Notes: a model not told the origin generated them from the sequence alone. A DNA stretch of 51,172 bases from Oscillospiraceae bacterium (GCA_009777725.1 WRLG01000023.1:1-51172); one strand, 5' to 3'. Positions 40,962-49,594 are shown, numbered from the stretch's first letter. Translations and numbers: made by a program.

Positions 40962-41627
40962 TTAAATATAGTCGTCAAACACGACCCTGCCCTCGTTGAT
41001 TTTTATGGTACGTCCGCCGAAATGCCGCACAAATTCATGCTCGTGCGTTACCATCAGAACAGTTGTTCCGCAGCGGTTTATTTCTTGCAGAAGGTCAATG
41101 ATTTCCCAAGAGGTGGTGGGGTCTAAATTTCCCGTAGGCTCGTCCGCGATAATCAGCATAGGGTCGTTAACCAAAGCCCTCGCCATAGCCACCCTCTGCT
41201 GTTCGCCGCCCGAAAGCTCGCCGGGGTAGCGTTTCACTTTATCTTTAAGCCCGACTAGGCTTAAAACATAAGGCACGCGGTTGCGTATCCATTTTACGGG
41301 GGCGTCAATGCTCCGAAGGACAAACGCGACATTTTCCTCCGCTGTCATAGAGTTAATCAGCTTAAAATCCTGAAAAACGAAGCCGATTTTCCTGCGGAGC
41401 TTATGGGCTTTATTTTTCTTTAGGTTATTTAAGTTAAAGCCGTTAACCAAAACCAGCCCTTCATTGGGGGAAATTTCCTTCAAGAGCAGCTTAATCAACG
41501 TGCTTTTCCCCGCACCCGAGCCGCCGACAATAAAAACAAACTCACCGTCATTAATTTTCAAGCTTACATCCTTCAAAGCCTCCGCGCCGTTTGGATACAC
41601 TACGGAAACATTCCTAAGCTCAATCAA
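40962..41627 (-). CDS. ftsE: Cell division ATP-binding protein FtsE
   Basis: The 221-residue ABC ATPase has Walker A GGSGAGKST, FVFQDFKLI (Q-loop), signature LSGGEQQRVAMARA, Walker [15 protein letters not shown] and MVTHEHE. The FtsE-specific opening MIELRNVSVVYPNGAEALKDV is clear. The start is TTG 41627 with GGGAG 9-10 bases upstream. It is the first gene of the ftsE-ftsX-hydrolase operon. Confidence 0.96.
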   Translation of the reverse strand: MIELRNVSVVYPNGAEALKDVSLKINDGEFVFIVGGSGAGKSTLIKLLLKEISPNEGLVLVNGFNLNNLKKNKAHKLRRKIGFVFQDFKLINSMTAEENVAFVLRSIDAPVKWIRNRVPYVLSLVGLKDKVKRYPGELSGGEQQRVAMARALVNDPMLIIADEPTGNLDPTTSWEIIDLLQEINRCGTTVLMVTHEHEFVRHFGGRTIKINEGRVVFDDYI

Positions 41628-41672
41628 GCTTTAACACTCCCTTTTCCGGGTAGTTTTTAAGATATTATGTCT

Positions 41673-41701
41673 ATTTTAGCATTATTTTTGCGATTAGTCA
41701 A
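41673..41701 (-). promoter_or_regulatory. Sigma-A promoter of the ftsE operon
   Basis: On the minus strand TTGACT (41696-41701) and TAAAAT (41673-41678) have a 17-base spacer, about 45 bases before the TTG start. Confidence 0.7.
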
Positions 41702-41798
41702 GGGGTTATTTAAAAATCGCGGGGTAAATGAAGATATTGTCATACTTTTGCAACTTATTTATGAGATTTTAAGGCTATGAAAACGGCTTCTAAAGCTA

Positions 41799-41833
41799 AA
41801 AAAATCAGCCGCCCCCAAAGCAGCTGATTTTTT
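41799..41833 (-). terminator. Terminator of the first chemoreceptor gene
   Basis: AAAAAATCAGC (41799-41809) pairs with GCTGATTTTTT (41823-41833) around a C-rich loop. On the minus strand the stem runs into a U-tract, 8 bases after the chemoreceptor stop. Confidence 0.85.
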
Positions 41834-41840
41834 ATAAAAA

Positions 41841-43556
41841 TTATTTCAACTTAAACTGCGCGATTAAACTTTCAAGAATACTCGCCTGCCCGCTCATTTC
41901 TTCGGAGGCGGCGGCTGATTCCTCTGCGGTCGCGCTGTTTTGTGCGACAACCTGCGTGACGCCTCCTACGGCGATGTTGATTTGGCTTACAGCCATGGTC
42001 TGTTGCTCGGAGGATTCCGCGATTTGGGCGATAATGCCGGTGCTCTCGCTGATTCCCGCTACGATTTCGTTTAAGCTTGCCGCGGTTTCGCCCGCAATCC
42101 GCGTTCCGAGCTTCGCTTTCTCCATAGAGTTCGCAATCAAGCTTCCCGTATCCTTCGCCGATTCCGCGCTCTTTGCTGCAAGGTTGCGAACCTCTTCGGC
42201 AACGACCGCAAAGCCCTTGCCCGCCGCTCCGGCTCTTGCCGCTTCTACGGCGGCGTTCAATGCCAGAATATTGGTCTGGAACGCGATGTCATCGATTGCC
42301 TTGATAACCTTGCTGATGCTTGAATTCGCTTGGTCAATCTCGTTAACCGCCGCTATCATCTGCGACATTTGATTGCTGCCCTTTTCGGCGTTTTGCATTA
42401 TCGTGCCTGCAAGGCTGGAAGCGTTGCTTGTCCTTTGGGCGTTTTCGTGCGTTCGGTCGGAAATATCGGAAATTGAGGCTGAAATTTCTTCAAGGGTCGC
42501 CGCCTGCTGGGTCGCACCGCTTGCAAGTGCCTGCGCGCCATCGGCTATTTGAGAAGCACCCGTTGTAACCTGCTGTGAGGCTTGGATAATCTGCTCAAAC
42601 ATCTGATTTAAATTATCCACCATCTTTTTCATCGAAATGCCGATAGTATCAGATGGCGAAAGCACATTGACCTTTATACTTAAATCCCCGTTTGAGATGA
42701 CGTCCAGTTCGTTTGCCACCTCTGTCACATGGTCTATAAACGCCCCGCAGTCTTTAACCATAGCACCGATTTCATCGCGGTTTTGACCGTAAATGTCCAA
42801 GATTTGATTTTCCTCGGCGGTCACGGTTATATCGCCCGTTGTCCCCGCTTTATGCAGAAAACGCGAAAGCGCGGTCAGCGGTCTTGATATAGAAGAGGCT
42901 AAACGAAAAGCCAAGGTAAAGGAAACGATTACGCAAACAGTCAGCGCGATTGCTTGTGACACGATTACGATAACAATCATGCTGTCCATATCATCGGCGG
43001 TATCGTGAATAGCGTCTTCGCAGATGTCACCCATGCCGGAAAGAAGTTCATTAATTTGACCCATTAAAGGAATTGTTGCACGGAACGCATCGGTTGCCGC
43101 ATCTCCGTCTCCCGTAAGGGCTATTTGCAAGGCGTTATCCGCTACCCCTTCAAACTCCTTCATAAGCCCCGCCAACTTGTCGGAGGCTTCGCGGTATTGC
43201 CGTTTGGAATCGCTGCTTGCGCGCTCATCGTATGTAAAGCTTTCGGTATAAAGGTCGAGCCAATCGTAAAAGGATTGCCGCGCGGCGTTAAACTGCGGGA
43301 CTAAAGTCCCCGTTATAATGTCGGGGTTGCTAACCTCCATGCAGTAGTTGGCAATTCGATACCGCATCATTGTAAAATCGTTAGCCATGTGCATAACGTA
43401 CTCTTGGCGGTGAATGGGTGCGTCCAATAAATAATTGTACCTTTGGTTCAGGGTCGCGCTGGAGTAAATGCCAATCCCCGTCAGAAAAATTGAGAAAGCA
43501 ATCGCAACGCAAAATCCGACAATTAGTTTTTGCTTAACCTTCATGTTCTTCATCAT
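41841..43556 (-). CDS. Methyl-accepting chemotaxis protein with four-helix-bundle sensor
   Basis: The 571-residue receptor has a membrane helix near 8-30, an extracellular helical sensor (about 35-195), a second membrane helix (about 196-220), a HAMP domain to about 275, and the cytoplasmic signalling domain with the conserved tip [22 protein letters not shown] (hairpin contacting CheA/CheW). The sensor resembles the 4HB_MCP class. ATG 43556 follows GAGGG. It has its own promoter and terminator, so it is monocistronic. Confidence 0.95.
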   Translation of the reverse strand: MMKNMKVKQKLIVGFCVAIAFSIFLTGIGIYSSATLNQRYNYLLDAPIHRQEYVMHMANDFTMMRYRIANYCMEVSNPDIITGTLVPQFNAARQSFYDWLDLYTESFTYDERASSDSKRQYREASDKLAGLMKEFEGVADNALQIALTGDGDAATDAFRATIPLMGQINELLSGMGDICEDAIHDTADDMDSMIVIVIVSQAIALTVCVIVSFTLAFRLASSISRPLTALSRFLHKAGTTGDITVTAEENQILDIYGQNRDEIGAMVKDCGAFIDHVTEVANELDVISNGDLSIKVNVLSPSDTIGISMKKMVDNLNQMFEQIIQASQQVTTGASQIADGAQALASGATQQAATLEEISASISDISDRTHENAQRTSNASSLAGTIMQNAEKGSNQMSQMIAAVNEIDQANSSISKVIKAIDDIAFQTNILALNAAVEAARAGAAGKGFAVVAEEVRNLAAKSAESAKDTGSLIANSMEKAKLGTRIAGETAASLNEIVAGISESTGIIAQIAESSEQQTMAVSQINIAVGGVTQVVAQNSATAEESAAASEEMSGQASILESLIAQFKLK

Positions 43557-43606
43557 TTCAATTCCCTCATTTCATTTGAATTTGTTATTCAAGTGACCAT
43601 ACCATT

Positions 43607-43635
43607 ATTATAACAAGTTTCTCTTCAGATTTCAA
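43607..43635 (-). promoter_or_regulatory. Promoter of the first chemoreceptor gene
   Basis: On the minus strand TTGAAA (43630-43635) and TATAAT (43607-43612) have a 17-base spacer. It is a sigma-A match; no sigma-D (motility) promoter is evident. Confidence 0.75.
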
Positions 43636-43670
43636 CCCCATTTACCTATATTTACAAAATTTTGGCATTA

Positions 43671-43719
43671 TGCACAATATATATATATATATATATTGGA
43701 TTTGTGCAATTTGCACAAA
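43671..43719. repeat. (AT)10 tract next to a 19-base palindrome
   Basis: Ten AT units (43677-43696) are followed by TTTGTGCAA/T/TTGCACAAA (43701-43719), a perfect palindrome with a one-base centre. TGCACAA at 43671-43677 is a further copy of the half-site, so two alternative hairpins can form. It lies upstream of the chemoreceptor promoter and after the tRNA-Leu terminator. Confidence 0.85.
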
Positions 43720-43736
43720 GGCATTGATGAACAAAA

Positions 43737-43766
43737 AATGAGGACTTAAATTCCTAAGTCCTCATT
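43737..43766 (-). terminator. Terminator of tRNA-Leu
   Basis: A perfect 12-bp stem AATGAGGACTTA/TAAGTCCTCATT with a 6-base loop. On the minus strand it is followed by a run of T, 8 bases after the tRNA. Confidence 0.9.
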
Positions 43767-43773
43767 CCTCTTT

Positions 43774-43860
43774 TGGTGCCGGTGGCCGGGGTCGAACCGG
43801 CACGGTATCGCTACCACCGGATTTTGAGTCCGGCACGTCTGCCTATTCCATCACACCGGC
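43774..43860 (-). tRNA. tRNA-Leu (CAA anticodon)
   Basis: On the minus strand GCCGGTG (acceptor) pairs with CACCGGC, followed by A and encoded CCA (43774-43776). The anticodon loop is CTCAAAA with anticodon CAA, reading UUG. A long variable arm (GGTAGCGATACC) identifies a class II tRNA, as required for Leu. Length 87. Confidence 0.97.
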
Positions 43861-43895
43861 ACGGTGTTATGGTCGAAAATCACAGCACACTTATT

Positions 43896-43924
43896 ATAAT
43901 AGCATATATTTTTGGGTTTGTCAA
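43896..43924 (-). promoter_or_regulatory. Sigma-A promoter of tRNA-Leu
   Basis: On the minus strand TTGACA (43919-43924) and TATTAT (43896-43901) have a 17-base spacer, about 35 bases before the mature 5' end. Confidence 0.8.
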
Positions 43925-44069
43925 TATTTTTTTCAAAAAACACTTGACAAATTTTAGATTTTATAGAATAATATATATTAGGCGGAAATTAAGTCAATTG
44001 CTCCCATCTAAAAGTCCCCTCATATATAAGGGCGAACTTGTTTGTCCTTTGAAAATAATTCACGTAAAC

Positions 44070-44098
44070 TTGACAAATCTATAGTTATATGATATAAT
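44070..44098 (+). promoter_or_regulatory. Consensus sigma-A promoter of the small-peptide/DUF4160 cluster
   Basis: TTGACA (44070-44075) and TATAAT (44093-44098) match the consensus exactly with a 17-base spacer, and TG at 44090-44091 gives an extended -10. Another TTGACA at 43944-43949 has only a weak -10 (AATAAT, 17 bases). Confidence 0.9.
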
Positions 44099-44129
44099 TA
44101 GGTAAAACTTTTAACAGGGGGGCGGTATT

Positions 44130-44243
44130 ATGGAACTTTCGGATGTTTTATGGTTGAGCCTCATGACGATTTTACAGCTTATAACTCGGCTAATGATGTC
44201 ACCCGCCTCTACAGACGGCGGGTTTAATGTAAAAGTAAGATAA
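44130..44243 (+). CDS. Short hydrophobic peptide
   Basis: A 37-residue open frame (MELSDVLWLSLMTILQLITR..., ending NVKVR) follows the site AGGGGGGCGG and a consensus promoter. The first 24 residues are hydrophobic or amphipathic and could insert in the membrane, recalling holin-like or type I toxin peptides, but the similarity is only in size and composition. It is 34 bases upstream of the DUF4160 gene pair and probably on the same transcript. Confidence 0.55.
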   Translation: MELSDVLWLSLMTILQLITRLMMSPASTDGGFNVKVR

Positions 44244-44277
44244 TTACAAAAAAACTATAAATCAAGGAGGCTTTTAT

Positions 44278-44556
44278 ATGATGTACCCATATATAACGCT
44301 TGAAGATGAAACTTTAATAACCCATTCCCACTTAATTGAGAGCGTTAACGGCAAATCTGTTTTAGTCCACTTTGAGCGTCCTGTTGAGGGCGGTTTTGAT
44401 ATGGCAAGATGTTGTCTGCCATCTTATGAATGGGTTATGAGAGACGGCTATTCTGATATTGAGATTAAAAATTTTGAAAATATTGCCAAAAGTAATTCTC
44501 ATCTATTTTTCAAGTATGCAGAATTGGGAGGCGCAGATATTGCCAAAATTATTTAA
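44278..44556 (+). CDS. Hypothetical protein paired with a DUF4160 gene
   Basis: The 92-residue protein (MMYPYITLEDETLITHSHLI..., with VHFERPVEGGFDMARCCLPSYEW) is acidic and without membrane segment. ATG 44278 follows AGGAGG. Its last 17 bases overlap the DUF4160 gene, so the two are translated together. The overlap and the sizes resemble toxin-antitoxin or toxin-immunity pairs, but no biochemical role is known to me. It replaces the DUF2442 protein that more commonly accompanies DUF4160. Confidence 0.7.
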   Translation: MMYPYITLEDETLITHSHLIESVNGKSVLVHFERPVEGGFDMARCCLPSYEWVMRDGYSDIEIKNFENIAKSNSHLFFKYAELGGADIAKII

Positions 44557-44815
44557 ACTTGGTGCATTTAGCATTTTCTTTTGGTCGAATGAGGGTGAAG
44601 AACCTATTCACGTTCATGTTTGCGTTGGCAATCCATATGCCGGCGCAACAAAAATATGGTTAACACGTGGTGGTGGTTGTATCATAGCTCACAATAAGAG
44701 TAGAATTTCTCAAAACGATATTAACGAGCTGTTGGAAATAATACAAGCTAACCATGACTTTATATGCAACAAATGGGAACATTATTTTAACAAAGAAATT
44801 AAATTTTACTGTTAA
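44540..44815 (+). CDS. DUF4160 protein
   Basis: The 91-residue protein opens MPKLFKLGAFSIFFWSNEG and contains EEPIHVHVCVG, the HVH-type motif and F-x-W-x-N-E pattern of DUF4160, followed by helices ending NDINELLEIIQANHDFI. TTG 44540 is chosen because GGGAGG (44526-44531) gives an 8-base gap and the start matches the family start; no ATG is available. DUF4160 genes usually come with a small partner gene and are suspected toxin-antitoxin components. Confidence 0.8.
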   Translation: MPKLFKLGAFSIFFWSNEGEEPIHVHVCVGNPYAGATKIWLTRGGGCIIAHNKSRISQNDINELLEIIQANHDFICNKWEHYFNKEIKFYC

Positions 44816-44840
44816 AAGACAACTATGCCGATTTCGATTT

Positions 44841-44868
44841 GTTAACCGTTAAATGTTAACTGTTAACC
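44841..44868. repeat. Four-unit period-7 repeat upstream of the GH4 gene
   Basis: GTTAACC, GTTAAAT, GTTAACT, GTTAACC, ending 22 bases before the GH4 start codon and just before its ribosome binding site AGGAGGG. Confidence 0.9.
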
Positions 44869-44890
44869 CAGAATACAGGAGGGCTTTACT

Positions 44891-46258
44891 ATGAGCGGCG
44901 GGAAACGCACAAATATAGCATATATCGGGGGAGGCTCAATCGGCTTCGGCTGGAAGCTTTTTTCAGACTTGGCGGCGGAGGAAATCTGCGCCGCCGTTAA
45001 CCTTTACGATATTGACAAGCAACATTCGCTGACCAACGAGGTAATCGGCAATAAACTTCGGGAAAACCCCGAAAACAAAGCCGATATTATATACTTAGCG
45101 GCGGATACCCCCGAGGAGGCTCTCAAAAACGCCGATTTTGTTATACTCGCGTTTTCTCACGGCGGGACGGACGAGCTTACCGCCGAGCTTAATCTGCCCG
45201 AAAGCTACGGCATATATCAGTCCGTAGGGGAGCAGACAGGTCCGGGCGGTATTATAAAGGCATTGAAAACCTTGCCGATTTATATAAAATACGTAAATAT
45301 GATAAAGGCGATATGCCCGAATGCGTGGGTTATAAATATATCAAACCCTATGGCAATGTGCCTAAAGCTTATGTATGAGGTTTTCCCCGAAATCAGGCTT
45401 TTCGGCTCTACGAATGAACTTTTCCCCGCACTTGATTTGTTCAGCGGAATCGCCGCCGCCGAATACGGGGTTGAAAATGTCCGCAGGCGTGATTTTAAAT
45501 ATAACCTTTTGGGAATCAGCGGCTTTTGCTGGTTTGACGAGCTCAGATACGGCGGCGCGGATTTCATGCCCGTATTTAAGGAATACGCCGAAGCGCACCA
45601 TGAAAACGGCTATGAACTGAGGACGAATGAATATCGGGTTTCGCCTCTTGCCTCGGCGAATAAAATCAAATTTGATTTATTTTTGCGCTACGGGCTTATA
45701 CCCGCCGCGCACGACAGGATTGTTGCGGATTTTTGCCCTGCATGGTATCTTAAATCGCCGAAAATTATAAGCTCATGGAAATTTTCGCAGACCACCGTAA
45801 GTTACATGAAAAAAATCAGATTAGACCGCGCAAGCAGGGTGAAGCCGCTGATGAACGGTGCCGATATTCTGCGCGTAGGCGGCGGCTCTTCTGATTTGGC
45901 TTTGCAAATCAGAGCACTTTTGGGGCAGGGGAATATCGTTTCAAATGTCTGCTCAAAAAATATCGGGCAGGTTGAAAACCTGCCCGCCGGAGCTATAGTG
46001 GAAACTAACGCGCTGATTAGCAAAAATTCGGTCAAGCCCGTAGCTGCGGGAAAGCTCTCCGATGAGCTGTACGGTCTTACAATCCGCCACGTAATCAACC
46101 AGTCCTCGGTGGTAAGGTCGGTATTGCACAGGGATTTGGACATAGCCTTCAACGCATTCCTAAACGACCCGCTCACCTCCTGTGACCTTGCAGACGCAAC
46201 CGAGCTCTTCCGCGAAATGCTTTCAGCGGTTAGGACGCATTTGGTTTATTATTGTTAA
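44891..46258 (+). CDS. Glycoside hydrolase family 4 protein with altered metal site
   Basis: The 455-residue protein has the GH4 NAD-binding start IAYIGGGSIGFG (residues 9-20), GEQTGPGGI (113-121) and INISNPMAMC (148-157). GH4 enzymes open glycosidic bonds by NAD-dependent oxidation and need a divalent metal bound by a Cys (usual context G-x-C-H) and a His (usual context G-x-N-H-x-x-W). Here the corresponding places read FGSTNELFP (171-179) and LGISGFCWF (207-215), so both ligands appear to be replaced; only a nearby Cys 213 remains. It may be a GH4-fold oxidoreductase with another mechanism. ATG 44891 follows AGGAGGG. Its 3' end meets the second chemoreceptor gene with 2 bases between. Confidence 0.85.
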   Translation: MSGGKRTNIAYIGGGSIGFGWKLFSDLAAEEICAAVNLYDIDKQHSLTNEVIGNKLRENPENKADIIYLAADTPEEALKNADFVILAFSHGGTDELTAELNLPESYGIYQSVGEQTGPGGIIKALKTLPIYIKYVNMIKAICPNAWVINISNPMAMCLKLMYEVFPEIRLFGSTNELFPALDLFSGIAAAEYGVENVRRRDFKYNLLGISGFCWFDELRYGGADFMPVFKEYAEAHHENGYELRTNEYRVSPLASANKIKFDLFLRYGLIPAAHDRIVADFCPAWYLKSPKIISSWKFSQTTVSYMKKIRLDRASRVKPLMNGADILRVGGGSSDLALQIRALLGQGNIVSNVCSKNIGQVENLPAGAIVETNALISKNSVKPVAAGKLSDELYGLTIRHVINQSSVVRSVLHRDLDIAFNAFLNDPLTSCDLADATELFREMLSAVRTHLVYYC

Positions 46259-46260
46259 GG

Positions 46261-47976
46261 TTAACCCTTTTGAAACCTCGCAATCAATTCTTCTAAAACT
46301 CCTGCTGACTTGGTCATCTCTTCCGAAGCGGCGGCGGATTCTTCTGCCGTCGCGCTGTTTTGCTGGATAACGTCCGCCACTTGACCTATGCCGACGGTTA
46401 CGTAAGATATAGAGCTCTTCTGCTCATCGGACGACCGGGCTATGTTTAAAACAAGCTCGGCGTTTTGATTGATTCCCTCGACGATTTCTTTTAGGGACGA
46501 AGCGGTTTCGGTTGCGGTTTTTAAACCCGCATCGGCTTTAATAATGGAATCCTCAATCAGCCCCGCCGTATTTTTCGCCGCCTCCGCGCTCTTAGAAGCA
46601 AGATTCCGCACTTCATCGGCAACAACAGCAAAGCCCTTGCCTGCCGCGCCCGCCCGCGCCGCCTCAACAGCGGCATTCAAAGCGAGTATGTTGGTTTGGA
46701 ACGCGATGTCATCGATTACTTTCATAACCTTCTTGATTTCGCCGCTTGATTTTGTGATTTCATTCACCGAGACCATAAGATTATCCATCTGCCGATTGCC
46801 TTTTTGCGCCTTATTCTTTATATCAACGGATAGGGAGGAGGCTTTTTCAGCCATATCGGCATTTTCCTTTGTTTTATCCTCAATTTCTTGAATCGTGCTT
46901 GAAAGCTGCTCAACGGTAGCCGCCTGCGCCGTAGAGCCCTGCGCCAAGACCTGTGAACCGCTTGAAATGCTCCTTGAAGCATTGATAAACGTCTCGCTGA
47001 CCCCGCTGATTGTTTTCAGCAAGGCTTCGTCCTCTTTTTGCTTTTTGAGCATGTCCGTTATATCTTGAACAAATTCGATATGCCCCGTGTTTCTTCCTTG
47101 GCTGTCGGTAAGATAGCTTGTGTCAACCTTAAAATCCATGCCGGCTTGGTTGAAAGTTGTAACCCGAATGCCTTTTTCAAGCAGGCTTACGCCGCATTGA
47201 TTCGTGTTACATATCCCCGCGCCCCAACTACTGCATTGCTTGCCGATGACCTCATCGCGCTTTTTGCCCAAGAAATCCTCAACCGACTTGTTGATAAAGG
47301 TCCATTCCCTGCTCATGTTGGTGACGGAAATCGGGAACGGTATGCAGTCTAAAATACTTTCATACCAATGTATTTTTTTGAAAATCCACCCCGTAAGAGG
47401 AACTACCGAAATAATGCACAATAACACGAATATTACGATAGCAACAAGTCCTACAATCCCTTTGGTTACAAGAGCCGCCGCTTCATCGTCTATTCTGTCG
47501 GTTATTTCTTCTATCAGATGGTCTGTCTCATCGGCGATTTGAAAATCTAAGTTCGCATATTCGGGGCTATGTATGTACGCGACCGCCGTGTCATAATCAC
47601 CGCTCTCAAGAGCCGCTAACGCTTGGTCTTCTATCAGTGCCAGCTTGTCAAGATTTTCCAATATTTCGTCCATATGTTCGCGCTCGTCGTTAGAGATGTC
47701 CAACCTTACAAACTCGTCAACAAAAGCATCAAGCTCTGTAAGTAAAGCTTCATATTTACGTAAAACTGCGGGGTCACGATTTACGATATACTGCTGCATA
47801 TATTTAACAAGATTGTCATTGCTATGCTGAATTTCGTTAGCCAGAGCGATAAGCTCCCCGCCTTCCGCCCGGACCGCCTGTGATTGTCTAATCGTTGTTG
47901 TCAAGTACCCAAACATCGCTATAACCATCAAAACAAGCGCAGGCACGGCAATTTTAATCATTTTTTCAAGCTTCAT
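46261..47976 (-). CDS. Methyl-accepting chemotaxis protein with Cys-bearing PAS domain
   Basis: The 571-residue receptor has membrane helices near 8-28 and 172-197 enclosing a helical periplasmic-type sensor, then a cytoplasmic PAS domain (about 204-325) and the signalling domain (about 330-571) with [22 protein letters not shown]. There is no HAMP domain; PAS takes its place. In the PAS domain Cys 248, 256 and 261 ([16 protein letters not shown]) form a cluster that might bind a metal, Fe-S cluster or respond to redox. AGGAGG precedes ATG 47976. It has its own consensus promoter. Confidence 0.94.
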   Translation of the reverse strand: MKLEKMIKIAVPALVLMVIAMFGYLTTTIRQSQAVRAEGGELIALANEIQHSNDNLVKYMQQYIVNRDPAVLRKYEALLTELDAFVDEFVRLDISNDEREHMDEILENLDKLALIEDQALAALESGDYDTAVAYIHSPEYANLDFQIADETDHLIEEITDRIDDEAAALVTKGIVGLVAIVIFVLLCIISVVPLTGWIFKKIHWYESILDCIPFPISVTNMSREWTFINKSVEDFLGKKRDEVIGKQCSSWGAGICNTNQCGVSLLEKGIRVTTFNQAGMDFKVDTSYLTDSQGRNTGHIEFVQDITDMLKKQKEDEALLKTISGVSETFINASRSISSGSQVLAQGSTAQAATVEQLSSTIQEIEDKTKENADMAEKASSLSVDIKNKAQKGNRQMDNLMVSVNEITKSSGEIKKVMKVIDDIAFQTNILALNAAVEAARAGAAGKGFAVVADEVRNLASKSAEAAKNTAGLIEDSIIKADAGLKTATETASSLKEIVEGINQNAELVLNIARSSDEQKSSISYVTVGIGQVADVIQQNSATAEESAAASEEMTKSAGVLEELIARFQKG

Positions 47977-48015
47977 AATATGTACAGCCTCCTATTTAAT
48001 ATTAATATTTTCTAT

Positions 48016-48044
48016 ATTATACCATACTATAAACAGCTTGTCAA
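48016..48044 (-). promoter_or_regulatory. Consensus sigma-A promoter of the second chemoreceptor
   Basis: On the minus strand TTGACA (48039-48044) and TATAAT (48016-48021) have a 17-base spacer; both boxes match the consensus. Confidence 0.9.
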
Positions 48045-48063
48045 TTAGATGTTTGCGAAATTT

Positions 48064-48104
48064 CACGGCAAACGCATAAAATATTATTTCATGCGTTTGC
48101 CGTG
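48064..48104 (-). terminator. Long hairpin at the pncB 3' end
   Basis: A perfect 14-bp stem CACGGCAAACGCAT (48064-48077) with ATGCGTTTGCCGTG (48091-48104) and a 13-base A/T loop. The right arm lies within the pncB coding region and supplies its last codons (NTANA and stop). There is only a short U-tract, so termination may be modest. The left-arm sequence recurs at 50526-50539. Confidence 0.65.
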
Positions 48105-49552
48105 TTAGACGCTTGCGAAATTCCTGTCAGCAGACCATTACGCTCATCCCAAAGTGCCTGCGACAGGTCAACGTAAAATTTATGCGGATTCTCAAAGCGT
48201 TTGATTTCCTCCCAAAGCGTGTCCGACTGGGCGGCGCAGTAGTCGCGTATCTCGGTGAGCGGCGGGGAGGTGTATACACATTCGCCGTTTCGGAAAACGG
48301 GCTTCAGCAGGCGGACGGCGGTGTAATTTTCAAGGGTTTTGCGCTTATAGGTATATTCGGGGTCAAATATTTCATAGGGCTTTGATTGGTCGATTTTCTC
48401 ACCGTAGCAGGTCATTACATCGGCAAGCGATTGACCTGTAAAATTATCATAAAACCGCCAAAGCTCCTTAAAGCCGGGGTTGGTTATTTTTGACACATTT
48501 TCCGAGAGCTTAATCTTGGGCACAATCTTCCCGCCCTCCTCCAGCGCGACAAGCTTGTAAACCCCGCCGAAAACAGGGCTTGAAGCCGAGGCAATCAGCC
48601 TTTCCCCAACGCCGAAGCTGTCAATCGGCGCGCCCTGCGAAAGTACGCCGCGTATCAAAAGCTCGTCCAACGAATTGGAGGCTATTATTTTTACTTCTTT
48701 CAAGCCCGCATCGTCCAAAAGAGCGCGGGTTTTTTTGGACAGGTAGGCAATATCGCCGCTGTCAATCCTAACGGCGAAATTTTTATACCCCATCTGCTTT
48801 AGCTCGTGAAATACAGTGATGGCGTTGGGAACTCCCGATTTGAGCGTATTATATGTATCGACAAGGAGCGTCGCCCCGTTCGGGTAGCACTTGGCGTAAG
48901 CCCTGAACGCTTCCAATTCCGAATCGAACATTTGAACCCATGAATGAGCCATAGTACCCATCGCGGGGACGCTCATATCCCTGTCCGATATAGCGCAGGC
49001 AGTCCCGGAGCAACCGCCGATATAAGCCGCTCGCGCGCCGTAAACAGCACCGTCAAAGCCTTGTGCGCGGCGTGAACCGAATTCCATAACGGGTCGCCCC
49101 TGGGCGGCGCGGACAATCCGGCTCGCCTTAGTCGCGACAAGGCTCTGATGATTGATGCAAAGCAAAATCATCGTTTCAACCATCTGCGCCTGAAATGCCG
49201 GACCGCGGACAATCAAAAGCGGCTCACCCGGGAAAACAGGCGTACCCTCGGGAACAGCCCAGACATCGCAGGTAAACCGAAAGCCTTTAAGCGCGGATAA
49301 AAACCGCTCGCCGAATATACCCTTCCCCCGAAGGTAATCTATATCCTCCTGCGTATAGCTTAAATTTTTAAGATAATCAATCACCTGTTCAAGCCCCGCC
49401 AAAACAGCAAAGCCGCCCCTATCGGGAACGCTCCGAAAAAACATTTCAAAATAAGTAACCTTATCGGCTATGCCGTTTTCGGCATAACCGTTAGCCATTG
49501 TCAGCTCATAAAAATCAAGCAGCATAGACAAATTTCGTTCACTTTTATACAT
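48089..49552 (-). CDS. pncB: Nicotinate phosphoribosyltransferase
   Basis: It converts nicotinate and PRPP to nicotinate mononucleotide in NAD salvage. The 487-residue protein has LLDFYELTMANGY at the N-terminus, EFGSRRAQGFDGA, MAHSWVQMFDSE with the His that is phosphorylated in the family, FAVRIDSGD and IASNSLDE. The length is that of the large bacterial subfamily. The start ATG 49552 lacks a strong binding site. It is 59 bases after the PHP gene and probably in one operon with it. Confidence 0.94.
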   Translation of the reverse strand: MYKSERNLSMLLDFYELTMANGYAENGIADKVTYFEMFFRSVPDRGGFAVLAGLEQVIDYLKNLSYTQEDIDYLRGKGIFGERFLSALKGFRFTCDVWAVPEGTPVFPGEPLLIVRGPAFQAQMVETMILLCINHQSLVATKASRIVRAAQGRPVMEFGSRRAQGFDGAVYGARAAYIGGCSGTACAISDRDMSVPAMGTMAHSWVQMFDSELEAFRAYAKCYPNGATLLVDTYNTLKSGVPNAITVFHELKQMGYKNFAVRIDSGDIAYLSKKTRALLDDAGLKEVKIIASNSLDELLIRGVLSQGAPIDSFGVGERLIASASSPVFGGVYKLVALEEGGKIVPKIKLSENVSKITNPGFKELWRFYDNFTGQSLADVMTCYGEKIDQSKPYEIFDPEYTYKRKTLENYTAVRLLKPVFRNGECVYTSPPLTEIRDYCAAQSDTLWEEIKRFENPHKFYVDLSQALWDERNGLLTGISQASNTANA

Positions 49553-49566
49553 ATTTTACCACCGCT

Positions 49567-49594
49567 TTAACAATTAATATTTAACAATTAGCAG
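49567..49594. repeat. Four-unit period-7 repeat
   Basis: TTAACAA, TTAATAT, TTAACAA, TTAGCAG lie in the short gap between the PHP and pncB genes. Confidence 0.8.

Noticed and set aside
43677-43696. AT tract as replication origin or DNA-unwinding element
   Set aside because: There are no DnaA boxes, no dnaA/dnaN genes and no iterons nearby.
43773-44084. 103-codon open frame across the tRNA-Leu region
   Set aside because: It reads through the tRNA gene and its promoter on the opposite strand and has no ribosome binding site.
44130-44243. Type I toxin with antisense RNA
   Set aside because: The peptide has suitable size and hydrophobicity, but I find no convincing antisense promoter within or just after the gene. 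It is kept only as a hydrophobic peptide.
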